The notes under the pieces: generated by a model | Databases searched by the model: none | What the model was told of the DNA's origin: nothing | What the model saw: only the letters and a program-made list of their open reading frames with translations | Position numbers and translations under genes: made by a program | From: JANXVY01 sp031365425 | GTDB lineage: Bacteria; Pseudomonadota; Alphaproteobacteria; Rhizobiales; Hyphomicrobiaceae | Direction of reading: 5' to 3' | NCBI GenBank assembly: GCA_031365425.1 | Contig: JANLYB010000226.1 | Coordinates: 1-5,994 of the forward strand | DNA: 5,994 bases | Part shown: positions 1 to 5,077 of the stretch, piece after piece | Layout: each line of letters opens with the position of its first letter | Numbering within the stretch: the first letter of the stretch is position 1

Positions 1-637
1 TGCGGCCGATGATCATCGGCTCAAGCTCGGCGTGGTTGATGTTGGCCGGGATGATGGCGCGGCCACGTGCGATCTCGTCGCGCACGAACTCGGGCGTGAC
101 GAATTCGGGCAGGCTCGCGCCGAAGCTTTCACCGTCGGCGAGGTTGGCTTTGGCTTTGTCGTGGAGTGCTTGACGGCCCAGATTTTCGCGGTGGGCGACG
201 AAGATCATTTCCTTGGTGATGATGCCGGCCTTGGCGAATTCGTATTGCGTGACGGGCGCATTGCCGACGCCGCGCATGGGCTTGGGTGTGTTGGGGAACA
301 CGCGCGCGGCGTGCTTGCCGGATACGTTGCCGTTGTCTTCGGGCTTAATGGCGCGGCCATCGTAAATTTCGATGCCGCCGCGTTCCAGGACCCATTGCGC
401 GCGGGCGCGCGGGAGGCCTTTTTCGACGTCGATGCGGGCGTTGCTATCGGTATAGGGGCCGGAGCTGTCGTAAACGCGGAAGGTCTTTTCGTTGGGGTCG
501 GTCAGCGCGATTTCGCGGAACGGCACTTTGACATCGGGGTGCGCGTCCGGGGCGGAATAGACTTTGCTCGAACCGAAGATTGGGCCGGTGGTGACAGCAG
601 GGATCATCTGGTCGGCAGGGTGGGTGGGTTTGTTCAT
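1..637 (-). CDS. thiC: Phosphomethylpyrimidine synthase ThiC, N-terminal part (runs off the window)
   Basis: ThiC is a cytoplasmic radical-SAM enzyme that rearranges aminoimidazole ribotide into hydroxymethylpyrimidine phosphate, the pyrimidine half of thiamine. About 212 residues are present. Recognisable family segments are TTGPIFGSSKVY near residues 16-27, FRVYDSSGPYTD near 53-64, a GLPRARAQWVLERGG stretch near 74-88, and ARGRAIIPANINHAELEP followed by MIIGR at the cut edge. The C-terminal half, with the iron-sulfur cysteine motif, lies outside the window, so catalytic completeness cannot be judged. The frame is intact throughout. The ATG at 637 has no clear Shine-Dalgarno sequence and sits 26 bases after the stop of the membrane-protein gene at 664, so translational coupling is plausible (inference). 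A second in-frame ATG at 607 is possible but has no better ribosome site. The gene is downstream of a TPP riboswitch, which is the usual control of thiC. Confidence 0.96.
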   Translation of the reverse strand, partial: MNKPTHPADQMIPAVTTGPIFGSSKVYSAPDAHPDVKVPFREIALTDPNEKTFRVYDSSGPYTDSNARIDVEKGLPRARAQWVLERGGIEIYDGRAIKPEDNGNVSGKHAARVFPNTPKPMRGVGNAPVTQYEFAKAGIITKEMIFVAHRENLGRQALHDKAKANLADGESFGASLPEFVTPEFVRDEIARGRAIIPANINHAELEPMIIGR

Positions 638-663
638 GTCAATTCCGGGAGGTTTGTGGATTT

Positions 664-1074
664 TTACAGGTGGGCTTTTGCCGTGAGGAACGCGCCGAGG
701 GCGATACTGAGGGCGGCGGCGATGTAGGTTGTTGGCGGGGCAATGAAGGTTGTTGCCATGCTGGCGAGTTGGGTCGGGAACAGGATGCGGGCAAGGCCGC
801 TGATGACCGAGAGCCAGCCGAGCGCGGTGATGACGGCCGGCCAGCCGCGCCATGTGGCGTGGCATTGGATGATGGCAATTCCAGCAATGAGCAGGGAGAC
901 GCCTGAGAAGAGGATCAGGCCTTTGCTGTGGCCGATTTCGGCGGCGATTTCAGTGGACAGATCGCGGTTGAGGAGGAGCGAGCAGCCGATGGCGGCGAGT
1001 ACTGGGCCGATCATGCCGGCAATGAAGCGGCTGAGAGCGGGCAGAACTTCGGGGTCGATTTCCGGCTTGGACAT
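664..1074 (-). CDS. Small four-helix membrane protein of unknown function in the thiamine operon
   Basis: The product has 136 residues and I do not recognise its family. After a short polar N-terminus (MSKPEIDPEVLPALSRF) there are four hydrophobic stretches, at about residues 17-36, 50-69, 77-96 and 109-131, separated by short charged loops, which predicts a four-pass inner-membrane protein. No signal peptide, cysteine cluster or enzyme motif is visible. The ATG at 1074 was chosen because AGGAGT lies 6 bases upstream. A longer reading to 1149 would run into the riboswitch leader and adds a poorly conserved-looking, His- and Pro-rich tail. It is the first gene after the TPP riboswitch and precedes thiC by 26 bases, so it should be expressed when thiamine pyrophosphate is scarce. 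Transport or membrane support of thiamine or its precursors is an inference from position only. Confidence 0.85.
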   Translation of the reverse strand: MSKPEIDPEVLPALSRFIAGMIGPVLAAIGCSLLLNRDLSTEIAAEIGHSKGLILFSGVSLLIAGIAIIQCHATWRGWPAVITALGWLSVISGLARILFPTQLASMATTFIAPPTTYIAAALSIALGAFLTAKAHL

Positions 1075-1080
1075 TGGCGC

Positions 1081-1086
1081 ACTCCT
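1081..1086 (-). promoter_or_regulatory. Ribosome binding site of the membrane-protein gene
   Basis: On the minus strand this reads AGGAGT, a strong Shine-Dalgarno match 6 bases before the ATG at 1074. It decides the start of the gene and is the likely target of riboswitch control, since no rho-independent terminator with a U tract lies between the riboswitch and the gene. Confidence 0.75.
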
Positions 1087-1090
1087 ATAG

Positions 1091-1106
1091 CCCGCGTTGG
1101 TGCGGG
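1091..1106 (-). repeat. Short hairpin just upstream of the ribosome binding site
   Basis: CCCGC (1091-1095) and GCGGG (1102-1106) form a 5-bp GC stem with a 6-base loop. It ends 4 bases before the Shine-Dalgarno sequence on the minus-strand RNA. It could be part of the riboswitch expression platform that tunes access to the ribosome site. There is no U run, so it is not a terminator. Confidence 0.4.
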
Positions 1107-1162
1107 GTGGGCATGCAGCCGATGAGACGTGCCGATGGTGTGGCCACAAAGGCCTGGCACTG

Positions 1163-1262
1163 CGTCCGTCCCTTCGCCGGCATAACCCGGATCAGGTTCT
1201 AAGGGTTTTCACGCAAGGTCAGCGCGATCTCAGCCGGTTTTCACCGGCTCCCCTCGGAACAT
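1163..1262 (-). promoter_or_regulatory. TPP riboswitch (THI element)
   Basis: The minus strand carries the conserved core of a thiamine pyrophosphate riboswitch. Seen directly are CTGAGA (1228-1233) and ACCTGATC (1190-1197), followed by the P4 helix CCGG..CCGG and the closing GCGAAGGGA. The helices fold consistently. P1 is GTTCC (1256-1260) with GGGAC (1168-1172). P3 is a 6-bp stem, 1244-1249 with 1232-1237. An extra P3a stem pairs 1222-1227 with 1209-1214 around a 7-base loop. The GGGGAGCC box replaces the usual GGGGTGCC. Bound TPP should lower expression of the downstream membrane protein and thiC. Without a terminator after it, control is most likely at translation (inference). Confidence 0.96.
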
Positions 1263-1267
1263 GCGGC

Positions 1268-1296
1268 ATTATGGCGGGTATGCCAGGGGAGCGCAA
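1268..1296 (-). promoter_or_regulatory. Putative housekeeping promoter of the thiamine operon
   Basis: On the minus strand a -10 element CATAAT (1268-1273) and a -35 element TTGCGC (1291-1296) are separated by exactly 17 bases. Transcription would begin near 1261, at the very first bases of the riboswitch P1 helix, which is the spacing expected if this is the real promoter. The -35 is weak at its last positions. Confidence 0.55.
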
Positions 1297-1325
1297 GGGG
1301 AATGGGGCGTCAAGGCGATGGGGGG

Positions 1326-2096
1326 TCAGGATTGGGACGGCGCAGATGAAAGGCGCGATGCGGCGGCATCGAATATGGGCGTCTCGATATTGTGCGCAGA
1401 GGCAATGGCTTTGGCGGCCTTCACTTGGGCCGAAAATTCGCTGCGTTCGTCGTCGGACACCGGTGGATCGGCGAGTTCGTCGGGGACGATGCCGCTTGCG
1501 GCGGCAATGGCTTGGGCTTCGGCAAGCGCTGCGTGATAGGTGGCGCGAATGGACTCGGTCAGCGCTGCCAGCATGCGGCCGCTGCCTTGGGGGCCGGCTC
1601 GTTTGACAGTCCCTAAGCGCGAGAGGATCGGAGTTAGGCCGTCAATGTGTTCTCCAAAACCGCCAGCGAACAGGCGTGCCTCGCCCGTGGCGATGTTATT
1701 GGGGTTGGCGATGCCGATTTCGACCAAGCCGATGGCACCGCCTGCGAGTTGCCCGGCGAGGCGCAAGGCTTCACCAGGCAAGCCGCCGCTGATGTCTACT
1801 AATAGCGTGCCCGGTGCCATTGCGCCGAGCAGGCCGGGGCGGTCGGCGGTGCCGGTGAGGGCTTCGCGGAGGGCGGCATGGGTGTCGTAGGCGGCGATGA
1901 CGGCTTCGCATTCGCTGGCGAGGTCGAACAGGTTCGGGGCGCGCTCGATGCGGGCACGTTTGGGGAATGTGGCCAGAAGGGCTGTGTCGAGGCCGTGGAC
2001 GATGACGCGGGGCCCTTTGGCGTCACTCGCGAGGCGGGCTGCGATGGCTGCGGCGAGCGGGGTGGTGCCGATGACGCCGATTGGGTCGAGGATCAT
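1326..2096 (-). CDS. Beta-hydroxyacid dehydrogenase-like NAD(P)-binding protein, catalytic Lys missing
   Basis: The 256-residue product has the layout of the 3-hydroxyisobutyrate / 6-phosphogluconate dehydrogenase family. It has an N-terminal Rossmann strand and turn PIGVIGTTPLA (residues 5-15), the APGTLLVDISGG segment (94-105), the GPQGSG turn (168-173) leading into the long interdomain helix, and a C-terminal helix AAKAIASAHNIETP (227-240). Three things are odd. The nucleotide loop is GVIGTT rather than GxGxMG. The substrate-site DxPVSGG motif is replaced by LVEIGIANPNN (124-134). In the GxGxxxKxxN active-site motif, Lys is Ala177 and Asn is Thr180. The protein is also about 35-40 residues shorter than usual, with the deficit in the C-terminal domain near 203-222. 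It may bind a dinucleotide without acting as a normal dehydrogenase. No other in-frame start exists nearby, though the ATG lacks a clear ribosome site. It lies upstream of the riboswitch promoter, so it is probably not part of the thiamine operon. Confidence 0.88.
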   Translation of the reverse strand: MILDPIGVIGTTPLAAAIAARLASDAKGPRVIVHGLDTALLATFPKRARIERAPNLFDLASECEAVIAAYDTHAALREALTGTADRPGLLGAMAPGTLLVDISGGLPGEALRLAGQLAGGAIGLVEIGIANPNNIATGEARLFAGGFGEHIDGLTPILSRLGTVKRAGPQGSGRMLAALTESIRATYHAALAEAQAIAAASGIVPDELADPPVSDDERSEFSAQVKAAKAIASAHNIETPIFDAAASRLSSAPSQS

Positions 2097-2257
2097 GGAG
2101 GGGGCCTGGAGGTTGAGGCTCGCGCGGCGAGGAGAGGACGATGTTAGACGGGTGAAAGCTTTCTGACGATGGCTTGTGCGGAAATTCGTCTGCCCATGCG
2201 TCGTTGTTAAGCTGGAAGAAACATATCGGTTTGTATTCTCAACCAGATTGACCCGAG

Positions 2258-2263
2258 AGGGAG
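2258..2263 (+). promoter_or_regulatory. Ribosome binding site supporting a GTG start
   Basis: AGGGAG lies 6 bases upstream of the GTG at 2270. It supports GTG as the initiation codon, since the signal-peptide-like N-terminus begins exactly there. Confidence 0.65.
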
Positions 2264-2269
2264 TTTTGC

Positions 2270-2929
2270 GTGAGAATACTTATTTTTATTTGTATTGGCT
2301 TCGTTTTGGCGGCGCTTCGGGCCGGTAAGCCGGGGGCGTCCAGCGAGGCGGCCGGGCTGACGATGCGGCAGGAGCCCAATCGCGTTGTCATGGTCTGGAA
2401 CGGGCCGGTGGAAGCGCCGATGAAGCAGCGTTTCGAGGACGCTTTCAAGAGCCTAGGGAGCGAACCGCGCCGGGTTTTGATTTCGTGGAATTCGCCCGGC
2501 GGACGCGTGGATCACGGACATGAGGTTTTTGATGTCATCCAAGCGGCTGCGCGGGTGCATTACATCAATACCACGGTCGGCGAGGGTAAGATTTGCGCCT
2601 CGATGTGCGTGCCCCTCTACTTGAGCGGCATGGAGCGCACCGCCCATCCCAAAGCGCGTTTTATGTTCCATGAAGTGATCTTGAAATTAAAGCCGGATGC
2701 CGAGCGTGCGGTGCGTCAGCTCCAGACGATTGCACCGGATCTGGTTGCCGGGGCGCAGAGGGAAGCTGTCGGCCAATTCACCAACAGGCTTTTCGAAGAG
2801 GGGTTCGAGAGCAGGCTCGACAATCGCTGGCTGGCTCAACTGCGGGTCCGGATCAAGGGGCGCGATGTGTGGCTGACGGGGCGGCAGCTCGTCGAGGAGA
2901 AGTCGGGCGTGGTGGATAAGTTGTTGTGA
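2270..2929 (+). CDS. Exported ClpP/crotonase-fold protein of unknown substrate
   Basis: The product has 219 residues. The N-terminus MRILIFICIGFVLAAL is a typical signal sequence core, with cleavage probably somewhere between residues 18 and 28, so the mature protein should be periplasmic (or anchored). The rest resembles the ClpP-like predicted periplasmic proteins of the COG3904 type. It has a strand then NSPGG (74-78) with a following helix, then GKICASMCVPLYLSG (106-120), where Ser111 sits at the position of the ClpP nucleophile, then ARFMFHE with His134 as a possible catalytic base. The Asp partner is not obvious. Cys109 and Cys113 flank the serine and could form a disulfide in the periplasm. 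Start is GTG with a good ribosome site. It stands alone between a divergent dehydrogenase-like gene and convergent glnA. The first 60 bases are noticeably AT-rich, as expected for a signal peptide. Proteolytic activity is plausible but unproven. Confidence 0.85.
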   Translation: MRILIFICIGFVLAALRAGKPGASSEAAGLTMRQEPNRVVMVWNGPVEAPMKQRFEDAFKSLGSEPRRVLISWNSPGGRVDHGHEVFDVIQAAARVHYINTTVGEGKICASMCVPLYLSGMERTAHPKARFMFHEVILKLKPDAERAVRQLQTIAPDLVAGAQREAVGQFTNRLFEEGFESRLDNRWLAQLRVRIKGRDVWLTGRQLVEEKSGVVDKLL

Positions 2930-2938
2930 GTCAACAAA

Positions 2939-2964
2939 AAAGGCCCGGAGCGATCCGGGCCTTT
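2939..2964. terminator. Bidirectional rho-independent terminator
   Basis: An 11-bp perfect stem (2939-2949 with 2954-2964) closes a GCGA tetraloop. It is preceded by A residues from 2936 and followed by TTTCTC. Read on the minus strand it ends glnA with a six-T run, a strong terminator. On the plus strand it ends the exported-protein gene with a weaker T tract. Its place between two convergent stop codons (2929 and 2985) fits use in both directions. Confidence 0.93.
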
Positions 2965-2984
2965 CTCGTTGGATGATGGTTCGC

Positions 2985-4394
2985 TTAGACCGAGTAGTAC
3001 ATGTCGTACTCGACGGGGTGCGGGGTCATTTCGTAGCGCATGTTTTCTTCCATGCGCAGCGCGATGTAGCTGTCGATCATGTCGTCGTTCATGACGCCGC
3101 CCATCTTCAAGAACGAACGGTCCTTGTCGAGGCAGTCGAGCGCTTCGCGCAAGCTGCCGGCGACGGTCGGGATCTTGGCCAGTTCGGCGGGTGGCAGATC
3201 GTACAGGTTTTTGTCCATCGGCTCGCCCGGATGGATTTTGTTGTTGATGCCGTCGAGGCCGGCCATGAGCATGGCGGTGAAGGCGAGGTAGGGGTTCGCG
3301 CCGGGATCGGGGAAGCGGATCTCGATGCGCTTGGCCTTGGGGCTCGTGACGTGCGGGATGCGGCAGGAGGCCGAGCGGTTGCGCGCCGAGTAAGCGAGCA
3401 GCACGGGGGCTTCGTAGCCGGGGACCAGACGCTTGTAGGAGTTGGTCAGCGGGTTGGTGAAGGCGTTGATCGCCTTAGCGTGCTTCAGGATACCGCCGAT
3501 GTAGAACAGGCACATTTCCGAGAGGTCGGCGTACTTGTTGCCGGCAAACATCGGCTGGCCACCCTTCCAGATCGACTGGTGGACGTGCATGCCCGAGCCG
3601 TTGTCGCCGAAGATGGGCTTGGGCATGAAGGTTGCGGTTTTGCCGTAAGCCTGGCTGACCTGATGGACCACGTATTTGTAGATCTGCATGTGGTCAGCCA
3701 TCTGGATCATGGGGCCGAACTTGACGCCGAGCTCGTGCTGAGCGGAGGCGACTTCGTGGTGGTGCTTTTCGACGGCGACGCCCATTTCGGTCAGGACTGA
3801 GAGCATTTCCGAGCGGATGTCCTGGCAGCTGTCGATCGGCGGGACGGGGAAGTAGCCGCCCTTGAGGCGGGGACGGTGGGCGAGGTTGCCCATTTCGTAG
3901 TCGGTGTTGGAGTTTGACGGCAGTTCAGACGAATCCACCGAGAAGCCGCACTTGTAGGTGTCGGTCGAGAAGCGGACGTCGTCGAAGATGAAGAATTCAG
4001 CTTCGGGGCCAAAGAAGACCTGATCGCCGATGCCTAAGGACATCATGTAGGTCTCGGCCTTCTTGGCGATCGAGCGCGGGTCGCGGTCGTAGGCCTGGCC
4101 GGTGGAGGGTTCGCGGACGTCGCAGAATACGGCAACGGTCGTCTGGGCGAAGAACGGGTCGACGTGAGCGGAGGTGGGATCGGGCATCAGCAGCATGTCG
4201 GAGGCCTCGATGCCTTTCCAACCGGCGATGGACGAGCCGTCAAAGGCGTAGCCTTCGTTGAACATGGCTTCGTCGGCGCAGCTCACGTCAGCGGTGACGT
4301 GCTGCATCTTGCCTTTCGTGTCCGTGAAGCGCAGATCGACGAATTTAACGTCTTTGTCCTTGAGCATCTTCAGGACGTCATTAGCGTTCTTCAT
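2985..4394 (-). CDS. glnA: Glutamine synthetase, type I (GlnA)
   Basis: This cytoplasmic dodecameric enzyme condenses glutamate and ammonia to glutamine using ATP. The 469-residue length equals that of classical bacterial GSI. Visible signatures are FDGSSIAGW (51-59), the metal site FGPEAEFF (128-135), NGSGMHVH (265-272) of the ATP/metal region, GYEAPV (326-331), the glutamate-binding flap region, and arginines in SARNRSASCRIP (336-347) and IEIRFPDP (357-364). Tyr398 within KNLYDLPP is the adenylylation site, marking the GSI-beta subtype controlled by GlnE. The ATG at 4394 has AGGGGAG 6 bases upstream. glnB lies 136 bases upstream on the same strand, and between them are a separate -10 element and a hairpin, so glnA probably has its own promoter besides readthrough from glnB. 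The terminator at 2939-2964 follows the stop. Nothing is truncated or frameshifted. Confidence 0.99.
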   Translation of the reverse strand: MKNANDVLKMLKDKDVKFVDLRFTDTKGKMQHVTADVSCADEAMFNEGYAFDGSSIAGWKGIEASDMLLMPDPTSAHVDPFFAQTTVAVFCDVREPSTGQAYDRDPRSIAKKAETYMMSLGIGDQVFFGPEAEFFIFDDVRFSTDTYKCGFSVDSSELPSNSNTDYEMGNLAHRPRLKGGYFPVPPIDSCQDIRSEMLSVLTEMGVAVEKHHHEVASAQHELGVKFGPMIQMADHMQIYKYVVHQVSQAYGKTATFMPKPIFGDNGSGMHVHQSIWKGGQPMFAGNKYADLSEMCLFYIGGILKHAKAINAFTNPLTNSYKRLVPGYEAPVLLAYSARNRSASCRIPHVTSPKAKRIEIRFPDPGANPYLAFTAMLMAGLDGINNKIHPGEPMDKNLYDLPPAELAKIPTVAGSLREALDCLDKDRSFLKMGGVMNDDMIDSYIALRMEENMRYEMTPHPVEYDMYYSV

Positions 4395-4400
4395 GCAAAA

Positions 4401-4407
4401 CTCCCCT
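4401..4407 (-). promoter_or_regulatory. Ribosome binding site of glnA
   Basis: Minus-strand AGGGGAG lies 6 bases before the ATG at 4394 and fixes the glnA start. The 11 bases GGGAGTTTTGC directly before the start codon are identical to those before the GTG at 2270. Confidence 0.75.
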
Positions 4408-4418
4408 GTTTCGACCGC

Positions 4419-4447
4419 ATTATACAGCTTGAGCGGACGCGCAAGGT
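4419..4447 (-). promoter_or_regulatory. Putative sigma-70 type promoter of glnA
   Basis: A perfect TATAAT lies at 4419-4424 on the minus strand. The -35 region is poor: ACCTTG (4442-4447) stands at 17 bases, while the better-looking TTGCGC (4439-4444) stands at only 14 bases. Transcription would start near 4412, about 18 bases before the glnA ATG. A consensus -10 with a weak -35 often means activator dependence or a minor promoter. The -35 region lies inside the arm of a hairpin. Confidence 0.5.
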
Positions 4448-4467
4448 GCCCCTTGCTGCCGTCCGCT
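4432..4467 (-). repeat. Stem-loop in the glnB-glnA intergenic region
   Basis: The outer arms AGCGGAC (4432-4438) and GTCCGCT (4461-4467) pair over 7 bp. The inner arms GCAAGG (4441-4446) and CCTTGC (4451-4456) pair over 6 bp around a 4-base loop, with a small asymmetric internal loop between the two stems. On the glnB transcript this forms after the glnB stop and before the glnA start. No U tract follows, so it is not a classic terminator. It may stabilise the glnB message 3' end, attenuate readthrough, or reflect a protein-binding palindrome over the glnA -35 region. Confidence 0.6.
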
Positions 4468-4486
4468 TGCTCAGTCTCTGTCCGCT
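4461..4486. repeat. Direct repeat GTCCGCT, 19-base period
   Basis: GTCCGCT occurs at 4461-4467 and again at 4480-4486. The inverted copy AGCGGAC is at 4432-4438. Two copies spaced by about two helical turns, plus an inverted copy over the -35 region of glnA, could be operator half-sites, though no known consensus is recognised. Confidence 0.4.
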
Positions 4487-4514
4487 CTGCGTTTCAAGTC
4501 AGAGGGGTCAACCC

Positions 4515-4537
4515 AAATCAGATGACAAAATCAGATG
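4515..4537. repeat. Short tandem duplication across the glnB stop codon
   Basis: AAATCAGATG is found at 4515-4524 and 4528-4537, a 13-base period. The second copy contains the glnB stop (TGA on the minus strand at 4531-4533). The duplicate lies just beyond the stop and does not change the protein. Confidence 0.6.
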
Positions 4538-4869
4538 GCGTCGCCACCCGTTTCGCCCGTGCGGATTCGGATCGCGTCTTCAATGGTGGAAATGAAAATC
4601 TTACCATCCCCGATGCGACCCGTCCGGGCCGCCTTCTGAATGGTTTCCACGGCCTTGTCGAGCATTTCGTCGGCAAGAATGACTTCGATCTTCACCTTCG
4701 GCAAAAAATCGACCACGTACTCTGCGCCGCGGTACAATTCCGTATGGCCCTTCTGCCGTCCGAACCCTTTGGCTTCGATCACTGTGATCCCTTGCAGGCC
4801 GATTTCCTGCAGCGCCTCTTTGACTTCATCCAGCTTGAAGGGCTTGATGATAGCTTCGATCTTCTTCAT
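4531..4869 (-). CDS. glnB: Nitrogen regulatory protein PII (GlnB)
   Basis: PII is a trimeric cytoplasmic signal protein that binds ATP/ADP and 2-oxoglutarate and is uridylylated by GlnD when nitrogen is short. It steers GlnE (adenylylation of GlnA) and the NtrB/NtrC pair. The product has the canonical 112 residues. It starts MKKIEAIIKPFKLDEVK, the T-loop covers about 37-55 with Tyr51, the uridylylation site, in YRGAEYVVDF, and the ATP-binding C-loop TGRIGDGKIF covers 83-92 with Lys90. The ATG at 4869 gives the standard N-terminus. Only a weak purine-rich AGAGGG site precedes it at short spacing. A longer reading up to 4998 would cross the promoter and is not a PII sequence. Being next to glnA favours GlnB over GlnK, which usually neighbours amtB. 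A sigma-54 type promoter lies about 100 bases upstream. Confidence 0.99.
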   Translation of the reverse strand: MKKIEAIIKPFKLDEVKEALQEIGLQGITVIEAKGFGRQKGHTELYRGAEYVVDFLPKVKIEVILADEMLDKAVETIQKAARTGRIGDGKIFISTIEDAIRIRTGETGGDAI

Positions 4870-4969
4870 GGGCCCTCTTGGTCTCCCAATAAACGACGTC
4901 ACCCGACGGGACGGTGAACTACGACCGCAGACCGGAGGCGCGACAAGGATTAGCAACATGCGACGACTT

Positions 4970-4985
4970 AGCATGCCACGTGCCA
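4970..4985 (-). promoter_or_regulatory. Sigma-54 (RpoN) -24/-12 promoter of glnB
   Basis: The minus strand reads TGGCACGTGGCATGCT. Against the RpoN consensus TGGCACG-N4-TTGCW this matches every position but one (A for T), with the GG and GC doublets at the required spacing. Transcription would start near 4960, leaving a leader of about 90 bases before the glnB ATG. RpoN/NtrC control of glnB is well established in several alphaproteobacteria, so the position and gene make this convincing. Confidence 0.82.
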
Positions 4986-4991
4986 GTTCGT

Positions 4992-5031
4992 TAGCCAATT
5001 TGAAAGCGGCTCACTATCAGCCGTTTGGCTA
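4992..5031. repeat. Nested inverted repeat upstream of the -24 element
   Basis: The outer arms TAGCCAA (4992-4998) and TTGGCTA (5025-5031) are perfect complements over 7 bp. The inner arms CGGCT (5007-5011) and AGCCG (5019-5023) pair over 5 bp around a 7-base loop. The element begins 7 bases upstream of the sigma-54 promoter, where bending proteins or regulators bind. Confidence 0.55.
5015..5027 (+). promoter_or_regulatory. Candidate IHF binding site
   Basis: TATCAGCCGTTTG matches the IHF core consensus WATCARNNNNTTR at every fixed position. It is centred about 60 bases upstream of the predicted glnB transcription start, where IHF usually bends DNA between an enhancer-bound activator and RpoN polymerase. 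The consensus is short, so the assignment leans on position. Confidence 0.45.
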
Positions 5032-5053
5032 TGTTCCGGCGGTTTTCAGCATG

Positions 5054-5077
5054 CTCACGGCGGTGAGGTTTGCCTCA
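5054..5077. repeat. Two overlapping, mutually exclusive hairpins
   Basis: CTCAC (5054-5058) can pair with GTGAG (5063-5067) around GGCG. The same segment, TGAGG (5064-5068), can pair with CCTCA (5073-5077) around TTTG. Only one can form at a time. The element lies 47 bases before the nnr start and over 90 bases upstream of the glnB promoter, so it could be an activator site or a leader structure. No known consensus is recognised. Confidence 0.4.

Noticed and set aside
32..727. Long plus-strand open frame over the thiC region
   Set aside because: It is the antisense shadow of thiC, whose minus-strand translation matches the family throughout. The plus-strand product has no recognisable motif.
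1075..1149. N-terminal extension of the membrane-protein gene
   Set aside because: The extension lies in the riboswitch leader, and the ATG at 1074 has a strong ribosome site.
2204..2239. Promoter for the exported-protein gene (TTGTTA with TATTCT)
   Set aside because: The two hexamers are 24 bases apart, too far for a sigma-70 promoter, and no better pair is visible in the 173-base gap.
2973..3800. Plus-strand open frame of 275 codons opposite glnA
   Set aside because: Shadow of a highly conserved GC-biased gene. Its His/Val/Asp-rich composition is typical of antisense frames.
4437..4452. Sigma-54 promoter in front of glnA (GGCAC..TTGC like sequence)
   Set aside because: The GG and GC doublets are 8 rather than 12 bases apart, so the spacing does not fit RpoN.
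4258..4917. Plus-strand open frame spanning the glnA start, the intergenic gap and glnB
   Set aside because: It crosses two certain genes and their control region, and has no family features or ribosome site.
4870..4998. N-terminal extension of glnB
   Set aside because: PII proteins begin MKKIEAIIKP at 4869, and the extension would overlap the sigma-54 promoter and leader.
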